From assembly GCA_028876035.1 (NCBI GenBank), contig JAGWTK010000022.1:1-19797 (forward strand): a stretch of DNA of 19,797 bases. Direction: 5' to 3'. The notes below the pieces were generated by a model that saw only the letters and a list, made by a program, of their open reading frames with translations, was not told the DNA's origin and searched no databases. This DNA comes from Bacteroidota bacterium. GTDB taxonomy: Bacteria > Bacteroidota > Bacteroidia > Chitinophagales > Chitinophagaceae. A program made the translations under genes and the position numbers. Shown here one piece after another: positions 8,279 to 15,333 of this stretch (position 1 is its first letter; every line of letters starts with the position of its first letter).

Positions 8279-9070
8279 TTAGAGGACTTCAATCCAGGTA
8301 TGATCGGCCAGCAATTTCACCTTGGCTTCAAAATGCTGGTAGGGACCAGAAGGGCTGCCCCATTCCTGCGGACTGACCATGGAAACAATGTGGGAACCGT
8401 CTTTTTTTTCATACAGGTAATAAACCTGGCCGATGACCGGCTGAAAACTCAACTGCGCATTGTACATGAGCATAGAGAGTTCTTTGCGCTGTTGTATCTC
8501 CTGCGCCTGGAGTGCGAGTAGTTCAATTTGTTTACGGATTTGTTCGAGCTGCATATTCGTCTGCTCTTCCATCGCTGTTAGTGCCTTGTGCCGGATAACA
8601 CCCTGCTCGGTTGGTTTTATGACGGCGCCGGCTACGGAGGCTGCATAGGGCAGCACACTCATCTGCCGGTGAAAGTATTCCTGGTTGGTATAGCTTTCTC
8701 CATCAACTTCGCCTCTCTCTGTTTTGCGGAGATAGCCATTGGGCATCAATTCGTATTGGAGTTCCAGTACCTGCTGCTGGTGCCGGTAAAAAAACACCGA
8801 GAAATTTATTCCATCTGTGAACTGCAGGGCAACCGTGTCCGCCAATTCCGCCGTTCCATAGGGATGAGGCATTCCATCTGCCAATACCGAAAAAGAAAAT
8901 TCAAATGCCTGGTTTTCGAGTGAGACCCAATTGCTGCTGATTTGCAATTCCTGTTTGTTACCGGTGCTACCCACCGTGCAGGTGCCTGATTTGGGCCGGT
9001 CGCCTTTTTGATAATTTCCTTTCTCCGGAAACAATTGCCATGAACCGATGAAATTATATGCCTGTACCAT
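8279..9070 (-). CDS. DUF2452-like protein with N-terminal beta-rich extension
   Basis: Protein of unknown function, 263 residues from the ATG at 9070. A start at 9094 would add 8 residues (MFCFSLRC). I prefer 9070 because FIGSWQLFPEKGNY reads like the start of a lipocalin-like beta domain, and a weak -7-like ATGTTTTG lies 16 bases upstream. The N-terminal half (to about 125) alternates short hydrophobic strands. From about 150 to the end it resembles my recollection of DUF2452: KPTEQGVIRHKALTAMEEQ, then a helical coiled-coil stretch rich in Glu/Gln/Leu (about 172-202), IGQVYYLYEKKDGSHIVSMV, and LLADHTWIEVL at the C-terminus. There is no signal peptide, so it is probably cytoplasmic. It is divergent from the racemase gene. 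Confidence 0.75.
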   Translation of the reverse strand: MVQAYNFIGSWQLFPEKGNYQKGDRPKSGTCTVGSTGNKQELQISSNWVSLENQAFEFSFSVLADGMPHPYGTAELADTVALQFTDGINFSVFFYRHQQQVLELQYELMPNGYLRKTERGEVDGESYTNQEYFHRQMSVLPYAASVAGAVIKPTEQGVIRHKALTAMEEQTNMQLEQIRKQIELLALQAQEIQQRKELSMLMYNAQLSFQPVIGQVYYLYEKKDGSHIVSMVSPQEWGSPSGPYQHFEAKVKLLADHTWIEVL

Positions 9071-9151
9071 ACAACGCAAAGAAAAACAAAACATCTGTAC
9101 CGGCAGAATGGTTGAACCCTGGAAACAAATACTGGTGAGTGGCTAATTGCT

Positions 9152-9159
9152 TAATTTTC
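9152..9159 (+). promoter_or_regulatory. Putative -7 box of the racemase gene
   Basis: TAATTTTC matches TAnnTTTG at 7 of 8 positions and lies 16 bases before the ATG at 9176, like several other starts in the window. Confidence 0.35.
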
Positions 9160-9175
9160 GATCAAATTGGGACAG

Positions 9176-9865
9176 ATGAAAACAATCGGACTTATCGGCG
9201 GGCTCACCTGGCTAAGCACAGCAGAATACTATCGCTTACTCAACACAATGGTACAGGAGCAGCGGGGCGGCAGTCACTCTGCGAAGATCATACTGCATTC
9301 CGTCGACTTTGAAGAAATCAAAAACCTAACGTTTGCCGATGACTGGGCCGGCATCAGCCAGGTGATTTGCGGTATTGCAAAACAACTGCAAACTGCGGGT
9401 GCCGATTGTTTGCTCATTGGTGCCAATACCATGCACCGCATCGCACCGGAAGTACAGGCAGCGGTGCAGATCCCGGTCCTGCACATTGCGGCGGCCACGG
9501 CGAAAACCATCCGTGCACAGGGTTTTAAAAAAGTTGCCCTGCTGGGCACGCGCTACACGATGGAATTGGGATTCTACCAGGAAAAATTGGCCGAAGCAGG
9601 CATCACCACGATCATTCCCGAAGACGACGATCGCCAGTATGTACACGATGCGATCTACCAGGAAATGGGTAAGAACGTTTTTCTTTCCTCAACACGCGAT
9701 CAATTTATCCGTATCATTGAAAAGCTTGCTGCTGCCGGCGCTGAAGGCGTCATACTCGGATGCACCGAAATTCCCCTATTGCTTCAGCAGAAAGACAGTC
9801 CGCTGCCTGTGTTTGACACAACGGCGATTCATGCAAATGCAGGAGTGGCCTTTGCACTTAGTTAG
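9176..9865 (+). CDS. YgeA-like aspartate/glutamate racemase family protein
   Basis: Cofactor-independent amino-acid racemase family, closest in pattern to E. coli YgeA. It has 229 residues from ATG 9176. An in-frame TTG at 9167 would add three residues, but MKTIGLIGGLTW is the usual family N-terminus. Family motifs seen: GLIGGLTWLSTAEYYRLLN, SAKIILHSVDFEEI, ANTMH (83-87), ALLGTRYTME, ILGCTEIPLL with the second catalytic Cys196, and FDTTAIHA near the end. The position of the first catalytic residue (Cys in most racemases, Thr83 in YgeA as I recall) is Ala83 here. It may therefore act with one catalytic thiol, in one direction, or on another substrate. The 3' end is 9 bases from the stop of the convergent lipase gene. 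Confidence 0.88.
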   Translation: MKTIGLIGGLTWLSTAEYYRLLNTMVQEQRGGSHSAKIILHSVDFEEIKNLTFADDWAGISQVICGIAKQLQTAGADCLLIGANTMHRIAPEVQAAVQIPVLHIAAATAKTIRAQGFKKVALLGTRYTMELGFYQEKLAEAGITTIIPEDDDRQYVHDAIYQEMGKNVFLSSTRDQFIRIIEKLAAAGAEGVILGCTEIPLLLQQKDSPLPVFDTTAIHANAGVAFALS

Positions 9866-9874
9866 TGATTGATT

Positions 9875-10969
9875 CTATTCCGGATAATACTGCGATGCCA
9901 GCCATGCATAGGCGGCAAACAGATGGTGTTCAAACAGGTTGGGCCCGGTAGCAGGGAACTTAGCATAGTAGGCGCTATCGGGCTGTAAAACGATGGGAAC
10001 GCCGGCCCTTTGAAAATTATTATCGTGCACATAAGAAGGTTCGCGCATTTGCGGCAATACTTTGCGCACGTAATTGAATACAAGTCCGCCCAGGTTTTTC
10101 TCAAAGCGCTTTTGCGCCGTACGGACACTGTTCTTCATCCGGTTGTATTTGTGGCGAATGACCCATCTTGCTAAAAACGGCTGCGTTTTCAAAACATCGT
10201 CGAGGTGAATAAATGGGTTCTGTGGGTTGAAATCATCCGTGGTTTGTATGGAGAAAAGGGTTTCCGGCACCCAATCGGCTGCATTCACTACCGTAAATCC
10301 CCAGCCACCCCTGGTGATAAAATCGAAATCATAAGCATAAAACAAGTTGCCCACTTTCGGGGCCGCGCTGCAGTACGTTTTAAACTGAATGTCGGAAGGA
10401 ATGGTGCCTTCTTTCGCCAGGTAATACAGGTAACTACGGGTTAAAGTAGCCAGCGCACCTCCCTGGCTATGGCCAATAATGATGAAAGAACGAATTCCTT
10501 CAGTGTAAGCTTTGTTTATTTGTTCAACAATCGAAGGAGCAAGGTGTGCCAGCCCGGTTAACCAACCCACATGTACATGCGCTTTTTCATCTTCCGAAAG
10601 CGTATACTTAAAAACCGTACTATCATTTATCTGCAGCTCACCACGGGCTGCGACCATCGCCCCATAGTAATTTTCGAGCCAGCTGGGCAATGCTCCCACC
10701 GTACCCCGCAAACTGATCACAGCCACTTTCTTGTCGTTCCGGTACCAGCAGTTCCAGCGGTTCATCATACCAAGTTCGGGTGAACGGTATATAATATGAT
10801 AGTTTTCGGGGGCCGGTGTCCCTGGAATTGCAATACCTGAATCAAATCTTTGGAAATTGATGGACAACATATCCAGGTATTCGCGCCCGTCGAAGCCTGG
10901 CTTCAATTCCTGGCCAGCTACAACGCCCGATAGCAACGTATATAAAATAATGAAGCAAGTATTTTTCAT
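9875..10969 (-). CDS. Class 3 lipase family protein, exported
   Basis: Alpha/beta-hydrolase of the Lipase_3 (fungal-type lipase) family, 364 residues from ATG 10969. The frame extends upstream to 11068, but that part has no protein-like features. Starting at 10969 (or the ATG at 10975) gives a clean signal peptide, MKNTCFIILYTLLSGVVAGQ. The core shows VAVISLRGT (oxyanion region), VHVGW, the nucleophile elbow GHSQGG with Ser168, KTYCSAAPKVGN, VVNAADWVPE with the likely catalytic Asp232, and a C-terminal EHHLFAAYAW with the likely catalytic His. It is probably periplasmic or surface-exposed and acts on lipid or other esters. The substrate is unknown. A minus-strand terminator at 11104-11129 separates it from the upstream serine hydrolase gene. 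Confidence 0.88.
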   Translation of the reverse strand: MKNTCFIILYTLLSGVVAGQELKPGFDGREYLDMLSINFQRFDSGIAIPGTPAPENYHIIYRSPELGMMNRWNCWYRNDKKVAVISLRGTVGALPSWLENYYGAMVAARGELQINDSTVFKYTLSEDEKAHVHVGWLTGLAHLAPSIVEQINKAYTEGIRSFIIIGHSQGGALATLTRSYLYYLAKEGTIPSDIQFKTYCSAAPKVGNLFYAYDFDFITRGGWGFTVVNAADWVPETLFSIQTTDDFNPQNPFIHLDDVLKTQPFLARWVIRHKYNRMKNSVRTAQKRFEKNLGGLVFNYVRKVLPQMREPSYVHDNNFQRAGVPIVLQPDSAYYAKFPATGPNLFEHHLFAAYAWLASQYYPE

Positions 10970-11297
10970 AAGCATCTGTTTTGGTTGAGTGGTAACGTTG
11001 TTCGCTACAAAATTGTTCAGGTAAATTGGCAGAAATAAAAATGTACAGGAGGGAAACTGTGTAGACAAAAACTATCGGCCCAATGCCATCTGATAACAAG
11101 CAATAAAAAAGCCCTGTAGAAACAGGGCTCGTAACCAAAACTAACTGCTTATGAGAAAAACTGTTGTTGTTGTTTGACGATGTAAAGATCAGTCGGGAAA
11201 ACTAAAAATTGTGTTAAGGACTGTTAGTATATCGTTAACCCGCTGCTACCTAAATTTACGGGATTTTAATCTGGATTCCCATACCACAAACAGGTAT
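10970..11297. other. 328-base non-coding stretch between lipase and serine hydrolase genes
   Basis: No gene of normal size is found. It holds one clear minus-directed terminator (11104-11129). On the plus strand there is an 8-codon frame (11151-11177: ATG, then codons for RKTVVVV, then TGA). A palindromic TAAATTTA lies at 11251-11258 and on the minus strand would point towards the terminator about 130 bases away. A small RNA or a long 3' UTR of the serine hydrolase mRNA is possible. The 5' region of the lipase gene (10970-11103) shows no recognisable -7 box. Confidence 0.4.
11104..11129 (-). terminator. Rho-independent terminator, minus strand
   Basis: A perfect 8-bp stem, AGCCCTGT (11110-11117) with ACAGGGCT (11122-11129), encloses a 4-base loop. 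On the minus strand it is followed directly by TTTTTT. It ends transcription coming from the serine hydrolase side, 169 bases after that gene's stop and 135 bases before the lipase start. Confidence 0.85.
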
Positions 11298-12803
11298 TTA
11301 TTGTGTTTCCTGTTTGTTGTACTGTATGCCACCGATTGTCACCGACTTAGGTTTACTCTGCATATCAGTCAAAAACTGTACCCAGGGATGGCCATACCAC
11401 CAATTGTTATAATCTCCCCTGAAAACATTGTTGTGCCAATGGCTTAATACAAGTTTAATATCATGGGGCGCAGCTACCTGCAGGCTACCATTTTGCTGGC
11501 TGATCGTAATATCTCCGTAAAGCGCACTCGTATATTTACCTGTGGCTGCATCCAGGGCGAAGCCGGGTTGCGTTCCGGAAATGCGTTTCGCCAATTCTTC
11601 ATCTTCTTTTTTGTCTTCCTCATCTGACAACTGTTTATAATGCGTATACAGTTCCTGGCTCCAGTCGCGCGGAGTGTCACCGAATACCCAGTTGTCGATC
11701 GCGCGGTACATCATTGCATGGCGCAGTTCTGCATGGTCAAGGTTTCCGAATACATACACCCCAAACTTCTTTTCGGGTATGAGTGCTGCAATCGCGGTGA
11801 GACCAGCAAGGCTACCCGTGTGGAACTGCAACATTTCGCCGCGATAATCGCGCTGGAACCAGCCCAGTCCGTAGGTAAACCAATGCGGCTTTTCGATATC
11901 CAGGGCCGGGTACATCGATAAGGGCGCAATACTGTGCGGTGTCAGCATCGCAGCATAGGTGGCCGGCTTGAGCAAACGGCCGCCGTTGAATTTCGTACTA
12001 TCCAGCAGGCACAGCAACCATTTGCCCATATCTTCCGAGCAGGACCAAACTCCACCCGCAGCACCGATATTATCGGTATACAGGTAGGGAATTGTTTTGA
12101 TGCTGTCTTTATCAGGATAATGAGCGGTCGTTTGATCGGCGCCTGCTGGTATGGCTGAATGGTCCGCAAAGGTATTGGTCATTCCAAGCGCCGTGAAAAT
12201 ATGCGTTGTAATGAACTGGTCCCAGGTTTGTCCGCTCACGGCTTTGATAAGTTCACCGGCCGCGATGTACATGATATTTTGATAGATAAAACCGCCGCGC
12301 AGCGAATAGGCGGGAGGTATAAACTGCATTCTCCGGAGTATCTCTGACCGGTCATAACCCCAAACCCAGAGGTTATCGGCGTTGCCAAGTCCGGCGTTGT
12401 GGGTGAATAAATCCTGCACGGTCAGTTCGGCTGTTACTAACGGGTCGCCGATCCGGAATTCGGGCAGGTATTTAATCACCTTATCTGTCCAGTTCAATTT
12501 TCCCTGGTCTACCAGGATGCCCATGCATACGGCCGTCATGGCTTTCGTTGTAGACGCACAGGTGGAGAGTGTTTGGGTCGTGTAAGGTTCCGGGTGGTGC
12601 ATATTCCGCACGCCATAAGCATGCTGAAATACAACGCGCCCATCTTTCACAACTACTACCGACATGCCCGGTGTTTTCCAGATACCAAGCGCGGTTTTTA
12701 TATAACTGTCGAAGGCTGCCGGATTTTTATCGGACTGTTTTTTTTGTGCGCATACCGGGATCGTTAAACAACCAAATGCAACTACGAGAAGGATAAAACG
12801 CAT
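11298..12803 (-). CDS. Beta-lactamase-fold serine hydrolase (AmpC-like) with DUF3471-type tail
   Basis: Exported serine hydrolase of the Beta-lactamase (PF00144) superfamily, 501 residues. The signal peptide is MRFILLVVAFGCLTIPVCAQ. Active-site motifs: STTK (Ser84, Lys87; SxxK), YQN (174-176; the YxN motif) and HTG (328-330; replacing the KTG of true beta-lactamases, as is common in esterase or peptidase members). A charged helical stretch around 390-410 leads to a C-terminal beta domain (about 412-497) resembling DUF3471. Family members include D-aminopeptidases, esterases and LACTB-like proteins, so penicillin hydrolysis should not be assumed. It is the last gene before the terminator at 11104-11129 and seems to have its own promoter (12819-12826). 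Confidence 0.92.
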   Translation of the reverse strand: MRFILLVVAFGCLTIPVCAQKKQSDKNPAAFDSYIKTALGIWKTPGMSVVVVKDGRVVFQHAYGVRNMHHPEPYTTQTLSTCASTTKAMTAVCMGILVDQGKLNWTDKVIKYLPEFRIGDPLVTAELTVQDLFTHNAGLGNADNLWVWGYDRSEILRRMQFIPPAYSLRGGFIYQNIMYIAAGELIKAVSGQTWDQFITTHIFTALGMTNTFADHSAIPAGADQTTAHYPDKDSIKTIPYLYTDNIGAAGGVWSCSEDMGKWLLCLLDSTKFNGGRLLKPATYAAMLTPHSIAPLSMYPALDIEKPHWFTYGLGWFQRDYRGEMLQFHTGSLAGLTAIAALIPEKKFGVYVFGNLDHAELRHAMMYRAIDNWVFGDTPRDWSQELYTHYKQLSDEEDKKEDEELAKRISGTQPGFALDAATGKYTSALYGDITISQQNGSLQVAAPHDIKLVLSHWHNNVFRGDYNNWWYGHPWVQFLTDMQSKPKSVTIGGIQYNKQETQ

Positions 12804-12818
12804 AGCAGGGGGTTTCGC

Positions 12819-12826
12819 TAAAGTTA
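12819..12826 (-). promoter_or_regulatory. Putative -7 box of the serine hydrolase gene
   Basis: Minus-strand TAACTTTA (7 of 8 to TAnnTTTG) lies 15 bases before the start at 12803. The 14-base context is identical to that upstream of ltaE at 8225-8238. Confidence 0.45.
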
Positions 12827-12864
12827 CAGCATGCCCCTGAAATTTCCGGTCGGGAAGAATGGAC

Positions 12865-13230
12865 TCAATGTTTCAAAGCCTGGTATTTCGCTATCATCAG
12901 GAAGGTTGCCAGCAAGAGCGCAAGAATCAATACAATGCCCGCGTACACCCAGCGCTGCTGCAGCATCGGCCGGCGGCGTCTTTTCTTTTTGTTTTGCACT
13001 TTCTGCAGCAAATCGCGGTTGAGCTGTTCTACGAAAAAATCGATTTGTTGGGGATCCGAAACCTGGGATAAGCCTTCAGCAGCATCATTCAGAAAAGCAT
13101 TTTCGGCGAGCTCCTGTTCAACCGCATGCTTATCTGCGTCGGGCAATTTGCCGGCGAGGTAATCCATCAGCTGCTGGTTACTGATGTCTTTATTGCTATT
13201 GGATAATATGTTGAGCAAATCCTTGTTCAT
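12865..13230 (-). CDS. Putative membrane anti-sigma factor
   Basis: Small protein of 121 residues. A cytoplasmic N-terminal region (1-93) contains LMDYLAGKLPDADKHAVEQEL, a helical segment typical of Bacteroidota anti-sigma N-termini. A basic stretch, KKKRRRR (81-87), is followed by one transmembrane helix (about 95-114) and only about seven residues beyond it. It would sit in the inner membrane with no periplasmic sensor domain. The ATG overlaps the sigma-factor stop codon (ATGA, 13227-13230), so translation is probably coupled. The anti-sigma role is inferred from this coupling, the topology and the N-terminal pattern; no zinc-binding HxxxCxxC motif is present. Confidence 0.8.
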   Translation of the reverse strand: MNKDLLNILSNSNKDISNQQLMDYLAGKLPDADKHAVEQELAENAFLNDAAEGLSQVSDPQQIDFFVEQLNRDLLQKVQNKKKRRRRPMLQQRWVYAGIVLILALLLATFLMIAKYQALKH

Positions 13231-13799
13231 TGCTGTTTGATCAAACGTTCGACGCCTATTTTCAAATTGCGTTTACCATTCTGGATATAACTCTTCACCT
13301 GCATCATGCTGAACCCGGTCATTTCTGCAATCTGGCTATAGGACTTCTTTTCCAGGTAGAACAAAGTTACACATTGTTTCTGCTCGGGATTGAGTTCAAC
13401 AATTGCCGCGCTCATGGCCTCAAGCAGCCGGTCTTTTTCCAGGTGCTGGACCAGGCTGGTTTCCTCTTCTTCAATTCCCATCGTTTGCTCGTTGATGGCC
13501 ACCGGCATCTTGGTTTGCCGGTCGCGCAGCTTCATCAGGCAATGGTTCTTGGCTACCATATACAGCCAGCTTTTGAAGTACTCCACTTTGTATTTATGCA
13601 ATTCAGCAATTGCTTTCAGAAAAACCTGCTGTACCGCGTCGCGGGCATCGTCTTCATTCTTCAGGTATTTCATACATACACCAAACAGCAACATCGTATA
13701 CCGCTGCAACAAGATGCCCAGCCAATAATTATCCTTATCGGCATAGAACTTTTCAAGCAGGAAGTTATCGGGCTGATTATGGTATTGTTCGGAACCCAA
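13227..13799 (-). CDS. ECF-type RNA polymerase sigma factor (TTG start)
   Basis: Sigma-70 family, extracytoplasmic-function class, 190 residues. Region 2 (about 30-95): a GVCMKYLKNEDDARDAVQQVF segment followed by FKSWLYMVAKNHCLMKLRD. Region 4 (about 125-183): LNPEQKQCVTLFYLEKKSY, then a helix-turn-helix at SYSQIAEMTGFSMMQVKSY (153-171). Regions 1 and 3 are absent, as expected for ECF sigmas. The only start giving an intact N-terminus is TTG at 13797-13799. Upstream in frame there is a TAA within seven codons and no ATG, and the first internal Met (residue 36) would cut into region 2. The last bases overlap the anti-sigma start. Target promoters are unknown. Confidence 0.93.
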   Translation of the reverse strand: MGSEQYHNQPDNFLLEKFYADKDNYWLGILLQRYTMLLFGVCMKYLKNEDDARDAVQQVFLKAIAELHKYKVEYFKSWLYMVAKNHCLMKLRDRQTKMPVAINEQTMGIEEEETSLVQHLEKDRLLEAMSAAIVELNPEQKQCVTLFYLEKKSYSQIAEMTGFSMMQVKSYIQNGKRNLKIGVERLIKQQ

Positions 13800-13878
13800 A
13801 TCGTATGTTTCTGCAGGTTAGATGCAGTCACCGGCACATTACACAACAAAAACACCGGAAACTTTCGAAGTGCGGGAT

Positions 13879-14253
13879 CTATTTTTTGTCTAAAAACAAC
13901 ATTTTTAAGGCTATTAGCAGCAATACCACAGCAAATATTTTTTTGATGGTATCCTGCGGCAGCGAAATGGCCAGCTTACTGCCCACCCAACCGCCTAAAA
14001 CAAACGTGATGCACATGATGCCCACCACCTTTACGTCGATAAACCCTTTTTGGTAATAGTTCATAACAGCCAGTATGCCTACCGGCAATAAGAGCAATCC
14101 AAGTGAAGTGCCCTGTGCCTGCTGTTGTGAAAACCCCAGGACAAATACGAGTGCAGGAACAATAATAATGCCGCCACCAATGCCAATCAGGCCGCTGAGA
14201 ATACCGGCGGCGAGGCCGATGACCGCCAGCAGGATGACAGTTTGAAGCGTCAT
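13879..14253 (-). CDS. TauE/SafE-family membrane protein, half-size
   Basis: Predicted inner-membrane transporter, 124 residues with about four to five hydrophobic helices (roughly 5-22, 25-42, 48-66, 73-95, 104-120). The hallmark GLIGIGGGIIIVPAL (21-35) and AQGTSLGLLLLP (46-57) mark one TauE/SafE repeat. Full-length members have two such repeats (about 250 residues), so this form probably dimerises. Family members export sulfite or sulfonates and other organic anions; the substrate is unknown. It lies 17 bases downstream of the pyrophosphatase gene, probably in the same transcript. Confidence 0.87.
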   Translation of the reverse strand: MTLQTVILLAVIGLAAGILSGLIGIGGGIIIVPALVFVLGFSQQQAQGTSLGLLLLPVGILAVMNYYQKGFIDVKVVGIMCITFVLGGWVGSKLAISLPQDTIKKIFAVVLLLIALKMLFLDKK

Positions 14254-14270
14254 GTGAATGAATTTATCTT

Positions 14271-14816
14271 TTACTTAGAACCGAAGTTTTCCTTGTAGAA
14301 GGCCATCGCCTGTTCAATGATTTTTAGCGCCTGGGTTTTATCGCCAAACTCTTCCACGATCACCGTTTTGTTCTCCAGCTTTTTGTATTCTTCAAAGAAA
14401 TGACGCAGTTCATCAAAGAAGTGCTTTGGCAGCTCTTCGATATTATTGTAATGATTAACGGTTGGGTCATTGGCCGCAACTGCAATGATTTTGTCATCGG
14501 CATCACCACCATCCACCATCTGCATCACGCCTACCACTTTGGCCTGCATGAGACACAGGGCCTGCACCGGAAGTGAGGTTAAAATAAGAATATCCAGGGG
14601 ATCTTTATCATCGCCGTAGGTCTGGGGAATAAAACCATAATTACAGGGATAATGGAAAGAAGAATAAATGATGCGATCCAATTTGAGGATCCCGCTGGCT
14701 TTATCGATTTCGTATTTGCAGCGGGAACCCTGCGGTATTTCAACAACGGCATTGACAAGCCGGGGGGCATTTTCGCCGGTTGGAATGCCATGCCAGGGGT
14801 GAGCGGTTAGTTGCAT
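14271..14816 (-). CDS. ppa: Inorganic pyrophosphatase, family I
   Basis: Soluble cytoplasmic enzyme hydrolysing pyrophosphate to two phosphates, driving biosynthetic reactions. It has 181 residues, close to the E. coli enzyme. Active-site segments: EIPQGSRCKYEID (Glu26, Lys34, Glu36), the signature YGDDKDPLDIL with metal-binding Asp70 and Asp75, and DGGDADDKIIAV with Asp102, Asp107 and Lys109. The start is an ATG with an exact -7 box 18 bases upstream. It is the first gene of a probable two-gene unit with the TauE/SafE protein. Confidence 0.96.
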   Translation of the reverse strand: MQLTAHPWHGIPTGENAPRLVNAVVEIPQGSRCKYEIDKASGILKLDRIIYSSFHYPCNYGFIPQTYGDDKDPLDILILTSLPVQALCLMQAKVVGVMQMVDGGDADDKIIAVAANDPTVNHYNNIEELPKHFFDELRHFFEEYKKLENKTVIVEEFGDKTQALKIIEQAMAFYKENFGSK

Positions 14817-14834
14817 AGTGAAAGTTTAACGGTA

Positions 14835-14842
14835 CAAACCTA
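14835..14842 (-). promoter_or_regulatory. Putative -7 box of ppa
   Basis: Minus-strand TAGGTTTG is an exact match to TAnnTTTG, 18 bases before the ppa ATG. The 80-base gap to the EamA gene therefore probably holds a promoter rather than being a simple operon junction. Confidence 0.55.
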
Positions 14843-14896
14843 CAAATGTTGTCCCGGAATTGGAATTGATTTAATCTGGTTGGCTGCTAACGGATA

Positions 14897-15319
14897 TCAG
14901 CGCCAAACCATTACCAGCATCCCTGCAAGCATCAGACCGGATGCAATCAGTACGCGCGGTGTGAGTGGCTCCTTCAGGAAAATAAATGCAAGCAGAATGG
15001 TAAACAAGAGGCTACCCTTATCCACCACACTTACTTCGCCAGCTTTACCCGATTGGAGTGCCCGGTAGTAAAACAACCAGGATAGCCCGGTAGCCAGGGC
15101 CGACAAACCAAGAAAGAGCCAGTTGAATTTGCTGATCGACTGTATTTGTGTGACCAGTCCCTTGTACAACACGATCCCCCAGGTAATCACCAGGATAAAA
15201 ACCGTCCTTATCGCTGTTGCCAAATCTGCATTGACGTCTTTCAATCCGGCTTTCGCGAACAGCGCTGTCAGTGCCGCAAAGATGGCCGACAGCAGTGCGA
15301 ACAGAATCCAGGATGGCAT
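14897..15319 (-). CDS. EamA/DMT-type transporter, single-domain
   Basis: Inner-membrane protein of the drug/metabolite transporter superfamily, 140 residues with five hydrophobic helices (about 4-22, 34-52, 66-86, 103-115, 120-138). It begins with an acidic-poor SAIFAALTALFAKAGL helix, and FIFLKEPLT (112-120) is the conserved EamA motif before the last helix. Typical DMT exporters carry two EamA repeats (about 290 residues); this one has a single repeat and would need to dimerise. It starts 14 bases after the phospholipase-like gene, so it is likely co-transcribed. The substrate is unknown. Confidence 0.88.
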   Translation of the reverse strand: MPSWILFALLSAIFAALTALFAKAGLKDVNADLATAIRTVFILVITWGIVLYKGLVTQIQSISKFNWLFLGLSALATGLSWLFYYRALQSGKAGEVSVVDKGSLLFTILLAFIFLKEPLTPRVLIASGLMLAGMLVMVWR

Positions 15320-15333
15320 AGCCAGTGGTTTAG

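Noticed and set aside
10970..11068. N-terminal extension of the lipase frame
   Set aside because: The extra 33 codons lack features and would bury a clean signal peptide; the start at 10969 or 10975 is better.
11298..12803. True class C beta-lactamase (antibiotic resistance gene)
   Set aside because: HTG replaces KTG, a DUF3471-like tail is present, and no AmpR-type regulator is adjacent; a general serine hydrolase is the safer call.
9875..13799. Defence or toxin system made of lipase, hydrolase and sigma genes
   Set aside because: The genes are separated by a terminator and their own promoters, and none carries defence-type sensor or effector domains.
13230..13946. Plus-strand frame of 238 codons
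   Set aside because: Antisense to the sigma factor gene and running into the transporter gene; no protein-like features.
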